Positions 29,760-39,624 of a stretch of 64,000 nucleotides of DNA are shown piece by piece (position 1 is the stretch's first letter; each line of letters starts with the position of its first letter). Under the pieces are notes generated by a model that searched no databases, had not been told where the DNA came from, and saw nothing but the letters and a program-made list of their open reading frames with translations. Made by a program: the position numbers and the translations under genes. This stretch comes from Alcaligenaceae bacterium (GTDB lineage: Bacteria; Pseudomonadota; Gammaproteobacteria; Burkholderiales; Burkholderiaceae_B): NCBI GenBank assembly GCA_013416405.1, contig JACCET010000006.1, forward strand, positions 1-64,000, in the 5' to 3' direction.

Positions 29760-32700
29760 TTTGCGGCTCCTTCGTTCATTGCTTCCTGTTCGAGCGGGCC
29801 TTCCAGCCAGTCTATGTTGGTCATTTTCCTGAGCACCACGAACTCATCGCGATTGCTGCCTACCGTACCGTAGTAATTGAAGCCATAGGCCTGTTGGGCG
29901 TACCCTCCTATCATGTGCGTGGGCTTGAGCACCGTACGCGTCACGGAGTTGTGTATGCCCCCGCGCTTGCCGCTGATTTGCGAGCCCGGCACATTCACGA
30001 TTTTTTCCTGGGCGTGGTACATCAGGCACATGCCCACCGGCACGCGCTGGCTCACCACCAGCCTGGCGGTCACGACGCCATTGACGTTAAATACCTCCAC
30101 CCAATCGTTATCGACCAGCCCCGCCTGCTTGGCTTCGGTTTCGGACACCCAGACATGCGGCCCGCCGCGACTGAGCGTAAGCATGCGCAGATTGTCGGAA
30201 TAGGTGCTGTGTATGCCCCACTTCTGATGCGGCGTGATCCAGTTCAGCACCAGCTCGTGCTCGCCATTGGAGTAGCGGTTCAGCATGGGCTGCACCGTCT
30301 TGGTATCGACCGCGGGCTTGTACACGCAAAAGCCTTCGCCGAAATCCAGCATCCAGCGGTGATCCTGATAGAACTGCTGGCGGCCGGTAAGCGTGCGCCA
30401 TGGAATCAGCTCGTGCACATTGGTATAGCCCGCGTTATAGCTGACCTCTTCGCTTTCGACGCCCGACCAGGTAGGCGAGGAAATAATCTTGCGCGGCTGC
30501 GCCTGTATGTCGCGAAAGCGGATCTTGTCGTGCTCGCGACCCAGCGCCAGATGATCGTGATTCAGTCCAGTAATCTTGGACAGGGCCCGCCATGCCTTGA
30601 GCGACACATGGCCATTGGTTTCGGGTGCGAAAGTTAGTATCATTTCGGCCGCATCTATAGCGGTATCCAACCTGGGCCGACCTTGGCTGACGCCAGGCTC
30701 GGAAACCAGCTTATTGATACCCCCCAGTTCCTTGACCTCGTGTTCGGTATTCCAGCCTATGCCCTTGCCGCCATTGCCCAACTTATCGAGCAAGGGGCCT
30801 ACCGACGTGAACTTGCGGTAGATATCCCGATAGTCGCGCTCGACCACGGTCATGGTGGGGGCTGTCTTGCCGGGGATGAGTTCGCATTCGCCATGCTTCC
30901 AGTCTTGCGGCGCGAACGGCTGGCCCAGTTCTCCGGGCGTATCGTGCATGAGCGGCGCCAGCACGATGTCTTTGCGCGTGCCCAGGTAGTCTCCGCCGAT
31001 CTCGCTGAACTTCTGCGCCAGCAACTTGTAGATTTCCCAGTCGCTCTTGCTTTCCCACAAAGGCTGCACCGCTTCGCTGAGCGGGTGAATGAAGGGGTGC
31101 ATGTCGGACGTGTTCAAGTCGTCTTTTTCGTACCAGGTGGCCGTAGGCAAAACGATATCGCCATAAAGACAGGTGGTGCTCATGCGGAAATCAAGGACAG
31201 TGAGCAGGTCGAGCTTGCCCTGTGCGCCCTCTTCGCGGAAACGGACTTCGGAAGGCTTGATGGCGTGGCTTGCATCGCTGAACAAGGCGTTTTGCGTGCC
31301 GAGCAGGTATTTCAGCAGGTACTCGTGCCCCTTGCCGCTGGAACCCAACAAGTTCGAGCGCCATACAAACATATTGCGCGGAAAGTTGGCTGGGTTGTCG
31401 GGGTCGTCGCAGCTCATATTCAGCTTGCCGCTTTTCAGTGCCTCGACGGTGTAGGCGACCGGATCCATGCCTTGCGCTTCGGCCTGCTTGACCACATCCA
31501 GTGGATTGGTTTCCAGCTGTGGCGCAGACGGCAGCCAGCCCATGCGTTCCGACTTGGCGTTCAGGTCTATCATGCTGAGCTTGTCGTAGTCAGCCACATT
31601 GGCTGTGGACGACAGGATTTCGTCTATACCCAGTTTTTCATGTCGCCACTGATTGCTGTGCGCGTAAAAGAACGACGTGCCGTTCATCTGGCGCGGCGGA
31701 CGGGACCAGTCGAGCGCAAAAGCCAGAGGCGCCCAGCCTGTTTGCGGGCGCAGTTTTTCCTGGCCCACGTAATGGGCCCAGCCGCCTCCGCTTTGCCCCA
31801 CACAGCCGCACATGACCAGCATATTGATGATGCCGCGATACGCCATGTCCATGTGATACCAGTGGTTTAGGCCGGCACCGACGATGACCATGGATTTGCC
31901 ATGGGTGTCGTGGGCGTTCTGCGCGAACTCGCGCGCCACCTGTACTACGCGCTCACGCGGGACGGTGGTGTATTTTTCCTGCCATGCCGGCGTATAGGGG
32001 ATGTCGTCATCGAAATCGGTGGCCACATTCGGTCCGCCCAGGCCGGCATCGACGCCGTAGCTTGCCATTTGCAGGTCGTATACCGTGGCCACCAGTGCGT
32101 TGCTGCCATCGTCCAGCAACAGCTTTTTGACTGGAACACGACGTACCAGGACGTCGTCGTGCCCGCCGGCAAAATATGGGAAAGCTACGTCGGCAACGTC
32201 ATCGTAGCCGTCCATCAAGCTAAGCTTGGGCACGACTACCTGACCGCTTGCCGCGTCTTTGAGCTCCAGATTCCAGCGCCCTACCTTACCGCCTGATTCG
32301 GCGCTGTCTTCGCCCCAACGCAAGCCTATGGTGCCATTTGGAACCACCAGTTCGCCGGTCAGCTCGTCGATGAGCAGCGTCTTCCATTCGGGGTTGTTGT
32401 CCTGGCCCAGTGCGTTATCAAGGTGCGAGGCTCGCAGGAAGTGGTCGGGCACCAGCCTGCCTTCATGCTCTTTGAGCATGACCAGCATGGGCATATCTGT
32501 GTATTGCCGGGCGTAATCGCGAAAGTAATCGGATTGCCCAGACAGATGAAATTCCTTCAGGATTACGTGGCCCATGGCCATGGCCAATGCAGCGTCGGTA
32601 CCCTGCTTGGGCGCCAGCCAGATATCACCGAACTTCACCATTTCACCAAAATCACTGGATACGGCAACCGTTTTGGTGCCCTTGTAGCGGACTTCGGTAT

Positions 32701-33499
32701 AAAAGTGCGCATCGGGCGTGCGCGTTTGCGGTACGTTCGAACCCCACACCATCAGATAGGTGGAGTTGTACCAGTCGGCCGATTCGGCAACATCGGTTTG
32801 TTCGCCCCACACCTGGGGGCTGGCCGGCGGCAGGTCGCAATACCAATCGTAAAAGCTCAGGCACACACCGCCGATCAGGCTAAGGTAGCGCGAGCCGGCC
32901 GCATAGCTGACCATGCTCATGGCAGGTATGGGCGAAAAACCTACAACGCGGTCGGGGCCGAACTTGTCTATGGTGTAGGCGTTGGCAGCGGCGACGATTT
33001 CCATGGAGGTGTCCCAGTCGGCACGGACAAAGCCGCCCAGGCCGCGCACAGACTTGTAGTGCTGCGCCTTGACCGGGTCCTGGCTGATCGATGCCCAGGC
33101 ACTGATAGGATCCATGGTTTTGCGCGCCTCGCGCCACATGGCCATGAGGCGCCCACGTATCATGGGGTACTTCACGCGCTGCGCCGAATAGACATACCAG
33201 CTGTACGATGCCCCGCGCGGACAGCCTCGGGGTTCGTGGTTGGGAAGATCGGGACGGGTGCGTGGGTAATCGGTTTGCTGCGTTTCCCAGGTAATCAAGC
33301 CATTTTTGACGTAGATTTTCCAGGAACAGGAGCCTGTGCAATTGACACCATGAGTCGAGCGCACGATTTTGTCGTGCTGCCAGCGGCTGCGATAGGTGTT
33401 TTCCCATTTGCGATCTTCATTGACGACTTCGCCATGCCCACCCGAAAAGGTGGACTGGACACGCGACATGAATTTCAGTCGGTCGAGGAAGTGGCTCAT
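29756..33499 (-). CDS. narG: Respiratory nitrate reductase alpha subunit (molybdoenzyme)
   Basis: Catalytic subunit reducing nitrate to nitrite with Mo-bisMGD in the cytoplasm. 1247 residues, full length. The N-terminal [4Fe-4S] site has the NarG pattern H50-x3-C54-x3-C58 with C93 (HGVNCTGSC; RGCPRGASYS). The Mo-ligand region is YNSTYLMVWGSNVPQTRTPD. The N-terminus lacks a functional twin-arginine signal, as is normal for membrane-bound NarG. The gene starts 156 bases after narK2 and has its own conserved upstream element. Confidence 0.98.
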   Translation of the reverse strand: MSHFLDRLKFMSRVQSTFSGGHGEVVNEDRKWENTYRSRWQHDKIVRSTHGVNCTGSCSWKIYVKNGLITWETQQTDYPRTRPDLPNHEPRGCPRGASYSWYVYSAQRVKYPMIRGRLMAMWREARKTMDPISAWASISQDPVKAQHYKSVRGLGGFVRADWDTSMEIVAAANAYTIDKFGPDRVVGFSPIPAMSMVSYAAGSRYLSLIGGVCLSFYDWYCDLPPASPQVWGEQTDVAESADWYNSTYLMVWGSNVPQTRTPDAHFYTEVRYKGTKTVAVSSDFGEMVKFGDIWLAPKQGTDAALAMAMGHVILKEFHLSGQSDYFRDYARQYTDMPMLVMLKEHEGRLVPDHFLRASHLDNALGQDNNPEWKTLLIDELTGELVVPNGTIGLRWGEDSAESGGKVGRWNLELKDAASGQVVVPKLSLMDGYDDVADVAFPYFAGGHDDVLVRRVPVKKLLLDDGSNALVATVYDLQMASYGVDAGLGGPNVATDFDDDIPYTPAWQEKYTTVPRERVVQVAREFAQNAHDTHGKSMVIVGAGLNHWYHMDMAYRGIINMLVMCGCVGQSGGGWAHYVGQEKLRPQTGWAPLAFALDWSRPPRQMNGTSFFYAHSNQWRHEKLGIDEILSSTANVADYDKLSMIDLNAKSERMGWLPSAPQLETNPLDVVKQAEAQGMDPVAYTVEALKSGKLNMSCDDPDNPANFPRNMFVWRSNLLGSSGKGHEYLLKYLLGTQNALFSDASHAIKPSEVRFREEGAQGKLDLLTVLDFRMSTTCLYGDIVLPTATWYEKDDLNTSDMHPFIHPLSEAVQPLWESKSDWEIYKLLAQKFSEIGGDYLGTRKDIVLAPLMHDTPGELGQPFAPQDWKHGECELIPGKTAPTMTVVERDYRDIYRKFTSVGPLLDKLGNGGKGIGWNTEHEVKELGGINKLVSEPGVSQGRPRLDTAIDAAEMILTFAPETNGHVSLKAWRALSKITGLNHDHLALGREHDKIRFRDIQAQPRKIISSPTWSGVESEEVSYNAGYTNVHELIPWRTLTGRQQFYQDHRWMLDFGEGFCVYKPAVDTKTVQPMLNRYSNGEHELVLNWITPHQKWGIHSTYSDNLRMLTLSRGGPHVWVSETEAKQAGLVDNDWVEVFNVNGVVTARLVVSQRVPVGMCLMYHAQEKIVNVPGSQISGKRGGIHNSVTRTVLKPTHMIGGYAQQAYGFNYYGTVGSNRDEFVVLRKMTNIDWLEGPLEQEAMNEGAAK

Positions 33500-33579
33500 T
33501 CATTTCTCCGTACTGCCGAGGAGCTCGGCGCTGTGGCGTTCGTGTATGTGGATACTCTAAGGATTTATCGGGACACGAT

Positions 33580-33622
33580 CTATTCTTCTGTGTGGGAAGG
33601 CGGCAATGGCAAAGGAACTAGT
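33580..33622 (-). promoter_or_regulatory. Conserved upstream element of narG (matches narK1 element)
   Basis: 43 bases that align without gaps to 36441-36483 at 32 positions. On the coding strand the element begins ACTAGT and contains two spaced TTGCC motifs. It lies 80 bases before the narG start. A second ACTAGT inside a GAACTAGTTC palindrome lies at 33638-33647. Confidence 0.5.
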
Positions 33623-33655
33623 GCCTATAGGTCTTATGAACTAGTTCTCTGCCAT

Positions 33656-35041
33656 TCAACATGGCATGACCGCGTTCTTGCGCGCATAAAACCACCAGGT
33701 AATGCCTACGCAACTGATATAAAACGCGATGAAGCACAGCAAGGCGGCCGACACACCGCCCGTCATGTCTATGGATGTACCGAAGCTTCTTGGAATGAAA
33801 AAGCCGCCGTAGGCGCCTATGGCTCCGGAAAAACCCAGCACCGCAGCTGACTCTTTGCTGGCGTCGGTAACGGCCTGCCGGGCCGCCTGCTCGCCCTGGC
33901 CTTCGGCTGCGCGCTGGCGCTCGGTCAGGAAGATGACGGGGATCATGCGAAAGGTCGAGCCATTACCGATGCCAGTAAGCGCAAACAGCACAATGAAAAC
34001 CCCCAGGAATCCGAAGAAATTACCCGCCTGTCCCTGGGCGGGAATAAAGAACAGCAAGGCCAGGACGGCAGCAATCATGCCTATGAAGGTGTAATAGGTA
34101 ACCCGCGCACCGCCCAGCTTGTCGGACACCCAACCGCCCAAAGGCCGGGTCAGCGAGCCGACCAGCGGCCCCAGGAAGGCATAGGTCATGGGATCGACTT
34201 CAGGAAACAGCGTCTTGGTCAGCATGGCGAAGCCCGCCGCAAAACCAATGAATGAACCGAAAGTACCTACATACAGCCAGCACATCAGCCAATTGTGCTT
34301 GCGCCGAAAAATGACCGCCTGATCGGCAAACGACGCTCGCGCCTCGGCAATGTCATTCATGCCGAACCAGGCCGCAATCGACGCCGCCAGTATGACCGGC
34401 ACCCAAATGAAACCGGCATTCTGCAGCCACAGGCTGTGTTCGACGCCGTCAACCGTATACGACTGCGAAGCGCCACCCAATGCGCCGAACATACCCACGG
34501 AAATGACCAGCGGTACGACAAACTGGGCGATAGACACACCTAGATTGCCCACACCGGCGTTCAAGCCGGTAGCCAGGCCCTTCTTGGATTTGGGAAAAAA
34601 GAAACTGATATTGGCCATGCTGGAACTGAAGTTGCCTCCGCCCAGGCCACACAAGAGCGCGAGCACCAGCAGCGTGGGATAGGAAGTGGACGGATCGCGT
34701 AATGCAAAGCCCATGCCCAACGCGGGTATCAGCAAAGTAGCCGTGGAAATCGCCGTCCAGCGACGTCCGCCGAAGATGGGCACAAGAAACGAGTAGAAGA
34801 TACGCAGCGTCGCGCCTGACAGCGCGGGCAGTGCCGTCAGCCAGAACAGCTGGTTTTTGGAAAGCTGGAAGCCGGCGCGATCCAGATTCACCACCACTAC
34901 GCTCCACAGCATCCAGATGCTGAAGGCCAGCATCAGGGCGGGAATCGAAATCCAGAGATTGCGGTGCGCCACCCGCGAACCGGTGTCTTTCCAGAACACC
35001 GCGTTCTCGGGATCCCAACGGGTCAGGACTTGACTGCTCAT
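33656..35041 (-). CDS. narK2: NarK2-type nitrate/nitrite transporter
   Basis: 461 residues from the ATG at 35041 (MSSQVLTRWDPENAVFWKDT). 12 membrane segments of the nitrate/nitrite porter family are visible, with signature stretches in the fifth and eleventh segments (LCGLGGGNFSSSMANISFFF; GNGSTFRMIPVIF). The long N-terminal extension and loop are typical of the NarK2 type, which exchanges nitrite for nitrate. An upstream open stretch of 48 codons overlaps narK1 and is not used. It follows narK1 by 56 bases with a strong hairpin between. Confidence 0.93.
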   Translation of the reverse strand: MSSQVLTRWDPENAVFWKDTGSRVAHRNLWISIPALMLAFSIWMLWSVVVVNLDRAGFQLSKNQLFWLTALPALSGATLRIFYSFLVPIFGGRRWTAISTATLLIPALGMGFALRDPSTSYPTLLVLALLCGLGGGNFSSSMANISFFFPKSKKGLATGLNAGVGNLGVSIAQFVVPLVISVGMFGALGGASQSYTVDGVEHSLWLQNAGFIWVPVILAASIAAWFGMNDIAEARASFADQAVIFRRKHNWLMCWLYVGTFGSFIGFAAGFAMLTKTLFPEVDPMTYAFLGPLVGSLTRPLGGWVSDKLGGARVTYYTFIGMIAAVLALLFFIPAQGQAGNFFGFLGVFIVLFALTGIGNGSTFRMIPVIFLTERQRAAEGQGEQAARQAVTDASKESAAVLGFSGAIGAYGGFFIPRSFGTSIDMTGGVSAALLCFIAFYISCVGITWWFYARKNAVMPC

Positions 35042-35071
35042 GTTTACACTCACTGAAAGAAGGATGGGGGT

Positions 35072-35091
35072 CGGGCGCCGGGCGGCGCCCG
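35072..35091 (-). repeat. GC-rich hairpin between narK1 and narK2
   Basis: Perfect 8-base arms CGGGCGCC/GGCGCCCG around a 4-base loop in the 56-base intercistronic gap. There is no T-run, so it is more likely an mRNA-stability or attenuation element than a terminator. Confidence 0.5.
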
Positions 35092-35097
35092 GGAGAA

Positions 35098-36372
35098 TCA
35101 GGCGGTATTTCCCAGGGCGGAAGCGGAGTCGCGCTGGCCCTGCGAGGGACGGAAGCTGAAGTGCATCCATACCAGCGACACGCAAACCGTGCCGTACAGC
35201 AACATGAAGCTGCTGGAGCGTATGCCGGTGATATCGAGCAGAGCACCGAACATGATCGGCAGCACGAAGCCGCCAAGGCCGCCCGCCAGGCCGACGATGC
35301 CCGAGACGGCACCTATGTTGTCGGTGAACTCATCGGAAATGAACTTGAATACCGATGCCTTGCCTATGGCCATGGCGATACCCACCACGAACATCAGCAC
35401 GGTGAATGTCGTGGGGCCCAGTGCAATGTGAAAGGTCTGCGGTCCGGTGGCCGTCTGTATGGTGAATTCCGTCTGGGGATAGCTGAGCATGAAGAAGGCC
35501 ACCCAGCACACCCACATCACCCACCAGGTAGTCTTGTATGCACCGTAGCGGTCGGAGATCCATCCGCCCAGGGCGCGCAGCACACCGCCCGGCAACGAGA
35601 AACAGGCTGCCAGGAAAGCAGCGACCTGAATGTCGAAGCCGTACTCGCCGATATAGTATTTGGTCATCCACAGCGCTAGCGCCACATAGCCGCCGAACAC
35701 CACCGAGTAATACTGACAATAGCGCCAGACCCGCCTGTCCTTAAGCACCTTCATCTGGTCTTTGAAACTCGCGCTCTTGCCCGTCCGGTGCGACGGGTCA
35801 CTGGCCGAGAAGATCCAGAACAGCAACGCGGTGACCAGCAGCGCTGCGGCATAGACCTTGGGAACTATCGTCCAGACGCCACCGGCGGCAATAATGAGCG
35901 CCGGCGCCACAAACTTGGTAATGGCCGAGCCCGAGTTCCCCGCGCCGAACACCCCCATGGCGAACCCCTGCCTGTGGCGCGGAAACCAGCGCGCAACATA
36001 AGGGGTGCCCACAGAGAACGACCCGCCGACCAGGCCCACGAACAGGGCCAGCACCAGGAAATGCCAATATTCGGTGGCATAAGCCATAAGCCAGATCGGC
36101 ACCACGGCAACCATCATGGTCAGGAAAAATACTATGCGCCCGCCATAGCGGTCAGTCCAGATGCCCAAAGGCACGCGAATCAGGGAACCGGTCAACACAG
36201 GCATGGCCGCCAACAGTCCGAATTGGGTTTCAGACAAGTTGAGCTGGGTCTTGATGGGGATACCCAGCACCGCAAACATCATCCACACTGCAAAGCAGAC
36301 GGTGAAGGCGAAGGTACTGGAAACCAGAACCATGTTTGCTTTGCCGGAACCGGCGCTGGAGGTACTGCTCAT
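35098..36372 (-). CDS. narK1: NarK1-type nitrate/proton symporter
   Basis: 424 residues, 12 membrane segments of the NNP family: RVPLGIWTDRYGGRIVFFLT and GLVGGSFSVGTPYVARWFP (first nitrate signature), then GAVSGIVGLAGGLGGFVLPI (second). Short loops and no N-terminal extension are typical of the NarK1 type, thought to import nitrate with protons when nitrite has not yet accumulated. A narK1-narK2 pair, sometimes fused, is common ahead of narGHJI in denitrifiers. It is probably the first gene of the operon. Confidence 0.93.
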   Translation of the reverse strand: MSSTSSAGSGKANMVLVSSTFAFTVCFAVWMMFAVLGIPIKTQLNLSETQFGLLAAMPVLTGSLIRVPLGIWTDRYGGRIVFFLTMMVAVVPIWLMAYATEYWHFLVLALFVGLVGGSFSVGTPYVARWFPRHRQGFAMGVFGAGNSGSAITKFVAPALIIAAGGVWTIVPKVYAAALLVTALLFWIFSASDPSHRTGKSASFKDQMKVLKDRRVWRYCQYYSVVFGGYVALALWMTKYYIGEYGFDIQVAAFLAACFSLPGGVLRALGGWISDRYGAYKTTWWVMWVCWVAFFMLSYPQTEFTIQTATGPQTFHIALGPTTFTVLMFVVGIAMAIGKASVFKFISDEFTDNIGAVSGIVGLAGGLGGFVLPIMFGALLDITGIRSSSFMLLYGTVCVSLVWMHFSFRPSQGQRDSASALGNTA

Positions 36373-36440
36373 GGTCTTGCGCTGCCTTTCTGATCAATTG
36401 ATGACGATGGCACAAGATTAGGGGGCAGACGCCTGCGCGA

Positions 36441-36483
36441 CCATTCCTCTGTGGGACAGTACGGCAACGGCAATGGGACTAGT
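36441..36483 (-). promoter_or_regulatory. Conserved upstream element of narK1 (matches narG element)
   Basis: Aligns ungapped with 33580-33622 (32 of 43 identical). It lies 68 bases before the narK1 start. It is not a recognisable FNR box, nor a clear NarL heptamer pair. Confidence 0.5.
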
Positions 36484-36582
36484 CACTCGCTGTGGGTAGT
36501 ATCCGGTGTGGCCATCCACGACCAACTGACGACACCTCCTGCCATGCCGCCCTTACGCTGGCGTATTTAAAGGCATATTTTC

Positions 36583-39081
36583 GTGACAGGACGCTTGAGT
36601 CTGCTGGCCTTCGTAGCGGCAAGCGGAGCCGTGCATGGCTTGCCGCAAATGCCTGGTCGCGCCTGGCTGTTGGGTCTGTGCTGTGCGGCAATGGTATTTA
36701 CCGTGATGGCAGCAAGGTATTTGCCGGCACGGCGCCGCTGGCAGCTGCTGACACCCCTCTGGATGGCGATGGCCGGCTTGCTGCTGACGGTGGCGCGTGT
36801 TGAACACCGCCTGGCCGACACCCTGCACTTTGAAAACGAAAACAAGGTCTCGCGGGTAGTGTTGCGGGTGGCCGGCCTGCCCCGGCTGGGCCCCGACAGC
36901 CGCCAGTTCGAAGCCGAAGTGATTTCATCCATACCCGAAGGGGTACCGTCGCGCATACAGGTTTCCTGGTCGGCCGGGCAATGGGCAGGCCCCTATGGCC
37001 GTGCCGATCGCGCACCATCCGATTTTCCTGAGCTGATTCCAGGCCAAGTATGGCGCATGGCATTAACCCTCAAGCCACCACACGGCACACGCAACCCGCA
37101 AGCCTTCGACTATGAATCCTACGCCTTTGCCCAGGGTATTCGGGCCCTGGGCAGCGTGCGCGGCACGCCCAAGTATCTTCATGACGAGCCATGGGCAAGC
37201 TTGCCCGTCGTCGCGCAAAGGGCCAGATACAGGCTGCGGGCCGCCATGCAGCCTTATCTGCAGGACAAGCGCTACGGCGCCGTCCTGCTGGCGCTTGCCA
37301 TAGGCGACCAGGCCAGTGTTCCGGCTAACGACTGGATAGTTTTCAATCGCACGGGAATCACTCATCTGGTTTCGATCAGCGGATCTCATATCACCATGAT
37401 CGCCGCGCTGGGCGGTATTGCAACCTTATTCCTGTGGCGGCGCATGCGCTGGCGCGGCGCGGCGTGGGCCGAACGCCTGCCTGCCCAGGTTGCCGCCGCC
37501 ATGGCAGCGTTGTTGATAGCCTGGCTGTACTGTTTGCTTGCGGGCTGGGGCGTGCCTGCCCAGCGCACCTTCTTCATGCTGGCCGTTATCGCCTTTACGT
37601 ATATATTTCGTATCTATATGACAGCGTTCAGGCTGCTCACGGTCGTAGCCTTTGTACTGGTATTACTGGATCCCTGGGCTTTGCTGGCCAGCGGGTTCTG
37701 GCTGTCGTTCGGGGCGGTTTATGTGTTGATGAGCAGCGGCGGATGGTACGGCCTGGCCGTGGGATCATCGCGCCACACATGGCGGCAACGTCTGCCCACA
37801 TTTCTTGCCACCGCAACACGCTTGCAGCTAGCCATTACCGCAGGCCTGATGCCTTTGTTAGCCATTATCTTCCATGAAGTGTCTCTGGCATCGCCCCTGG
37901 CCAATGCGTATGCCATCCCGGTCATCAGCCTGCTGGTCACGCCCCTGGCTTTGCTGCTGGCCGGAGCCGCCCTGGTGCCGGGGCTGGACACACTGGCATC
38001 AGCCTGTGCCTGGCTGGGACATGCGGCGCTGCATACCGTCATGGTGCCCACCGCGTGGTTGTCTGAATTCGAGATGGCGAACTTCAATGTGGCCGCCGCC
38101 CCTTTATGGCTGACGCTCCTCGCCATGCTGGGTCTGGTGCTGGCCACCCTGCCCCACGGTTTTCCCGGCCGGCGTCTGGCCTGGCTGCTGATGGCGCCCG
38201 CTCTGCTGTGGCGGCCCGGGGGTCCGCCTGAGGGTGGCTGGAATCTGCACGCGCTCGATGTTGGACAAGGCAGCGCCATCGTCATACAAACCAGGCACCA
38301 CGCCGTGCTGTTCGACGCGGGCCTGCGCAGCAGCTCAAGCTCTGATGCCGCCGCGCGCGTTATCTGGCCTTTTCTGCGCTCGCAAGGCATCAGCCGCCTG
38401 GGCGCGCTGATCGTTTCGCACGCCGATATCGATCATGCCGGCGGCGTACGCAGCTTGCTCGAGGCCTTGCCTGTGGCGCAGTCCTACAGTTCCTTCGACC
38501 TGCTGGCCTATCTGAAACGCGAAGCAGGGTTACTGGGCATACCGGATCAACTGCCGCCCTTGCCCCTCGCCATGTCTGCGTGCGAATACGGCATGGGCTG
38601 GCATATTGACGGCGTAACGTTTGAGTTCTTATGGCCCTTGGCCAACAGCGCAACGGCCGAATCGAAGCGGCAAAACAAGGCGCGCAATGCCCAGGCTTGC
38701 GTGCTGCGCATACGCGGCCGGCACCACAGCGCCTTGCTGACAGCCGACATCGGCAGTGGGCAAGAGTCCATGCTGGTTGCCAGAGGGCTGGGTAAAACGG
38801 ATGTAGTCATGGCTGCCCATCACGGCTCCAAAAGCTCTTCCAGCCCTGGCTTTATTGCTGAAACACAAGCGGTGCACGTGGTGGCGCAAGCAGGCGCCTG
38901 GAATCGCTACGGACACCCCGCCGCCGCAATCCAGGAGCGTTGGCAAGCCGGCGGCGCCCGGTTCTGGCGAACCGATCATCATGGCGCGATCAGCCTGTCT
39001 TCACGCCATGAAGGCCTGCGGGCACGCAGCGAAAGAATGGCCGCTCGCCGCTACTGGCAGCACCAAGTTCACGAACCGTAG
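36583..39081 (+). CDS. comEC: DNA internalisation competence protein ComEC/Rec2
   Basis: 832 residues with a GTG start. The N-terminal part has membrane segments and a DUF4131-type soluble domain. The central Competence domain carries GITHLVSISGSHITMIAALG and about eight further membrane segments. The C-terminal metallo-beta-lactamase-like domain (DVGQGSAIVIQTRHHAVLFD; SHADIDHAGG; AAHHGSKSSS) has intact metal-ligand motifs. ComEC forms the inner-membrane channel for single-stranded DNA in natural transformation. It is divergent from narK1 and stands alone; other competence genes are not in the window. Confidence 0.95.
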   Translation: MTGRLSLLAFVAASGAVHGLPQMPGRAWLLGLCCAAMVFTVMAARYLPARRRWQLLTPLWMAMAGLLLTVARVEHRLADTLHFENENKVSRVVLRVAGLPRLGPDSRQFEAEVISSIPEGVPSRIQVSWSAGQWAGPYGRADRAPSDFPELIPGQVWRMALTLKPPHGTRNPQAFDYESYAFAQGIRALGSVRGTPKYLHDEPWASLPVVAQRARYRLRAAMQPYLQDKRYGAVLLALAIGDQASVPANDWIVFNRTGITHLVSISGSHITMIAALGGIATLFLWRRMRWRGAAWAERLPAQVAAAMAALLIAWLYCLLAGWGVPAQRTFFMLAVIAFTYIFRIYMTAFRLLTVVAFVLVLLDPWALLASGFWLSFGAVYVLMSSGGWYGLAVGSSRHTWRQRLPTFLATATRLQLAITAGLMPLLAIIFHEVSLASPLANAYAIPVISLLVTPLALLLAGAALVPGLDTLASACAWLGHAALHTVMVPTAWLSEFEMANFNVAAAPLWLTLLAMLGLVLATLPHGFPGRRLAWLLMAPALLWRPGGPPEGGWNLHALDVGQGSAIVIQTRHHAVLFDAGLRSSSSSDAAARVIWPFLRSQGISRLGALIVSHADIDHAGGVRSLLEALPVAQSYSSFDLLAYLKREAGLLGIPDQLPPLPLAMSACEYGMGWHIDGVTFEFLWPLANSATAESKRQNKARNAQACVLRIRGRHHSALLTADIGSGQESMLVARGLGKTDVVMAAHHGSKSSSSPGFIAETQAVHVVAQAGAWNRYGHPAAAIQERWQAGGARFWRTDHHGAISLSSRHEGLRARSERMAARRYWQHQVHEP

Positions 39082-39114
39082 ATCTTGATATCTTGCGATG
39101 CTCAGCCAGGAACC

Positions 39115-39612
39115 TTAGCCCAACAGCCCCAGCAATCGCCGCAACTCAGCCTGCTCAGCGCTCGTCAGTCTGGCGCTGATCCTGGCATCGTGCGCCTGTA
39201 TGGCCTGAATAATGCCAGCCAATGCCTGCTTGCCTGCGCTGGTCAGGGCCAGCGCATGCGCACGCTTATCGACGGCCGAATCGCTGCGACTGACGAAGCC
39301 CAGCTTTTCCAGCGAGTTGACCACCTCGACCGCACCAGAGCGTGCAATGCCCATGGCCGCAGCCAGCTCGGTGAGTTTCATCTGCGCATTGCCGTCTATG
39401 ATGATCATGGCCGAGAAGCGCGGCGGCGTGATGGACCAGGCATCCAACGCATCCAGAAAGTCCTGATAAATACGTATTTGCGCACGCCGCAAGGCATAGC
39501 CCATCAAATCTTCCAATATGCCGTACTCCACCCCCGGAACCTGGGCGCCCGTGGACTCACCGCGCTGTGCGGGGCGCCTATGCTGGGGACGTGAACTGGG
39601 CTTTCTGGACAA
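39115..39612 (-). CDS. MarR-family transcriptional regulator
   Basis: 165 residues. A basic N-terminal tail of ~25 residues precedes the winged helix (MKLTELAAAMGIARSGAVEV, then VNSLEKLGFVSRSDSAVDKR and HALALTSAGKQAL). It is divergent from the flavin monooxygenase cluster, and a perfect inverted repeat lies in the gap. It probably represses that cluster and responds to an aromatic ligand; that is inferred from MarR behaviour. Confidence 0.88.
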   Translation of the reverse strand: MSRKPSSRPQHRRPAQRGESTGAQVPGVEYGILEDLMGYALRRAQIRIYQDFLDALDAWSITPPRFSAMIIIDGNAQMKLTELAAAMGIARSGAVEVVNSLEKLGFVSRSDSAVDKRAHALALTSAGKQALAGIIQAIQAHDARISARLTSAEQAELRRLLGLLG

Positions 39613-39624
39613 TGTGATTCCTGA

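Noticed and set aside
30683-31870. 395-codon plus-strand open frame opposite narG, with similar long frames opposite narG near 29744 and 32423
   Set aside because: Antisense to an intact molybdoenzyme gene. No domain, signal or ribosome binding site supports them.
36393-36402. ATCAATTGAT palindrome upstream of narK1 as an FNR box
   Set aside because: The half sites are in the reverse order for FNR (TTGAT-N4-ATCAA is required), and the palindrome lies in the leader only about 20-30 bases before the start codon.
37719-38390. 223-codon minus-strand frame inside comEC
   Set aside because: Lies within the Competence domain coding region in the opposite direction, with no recognisable protein.
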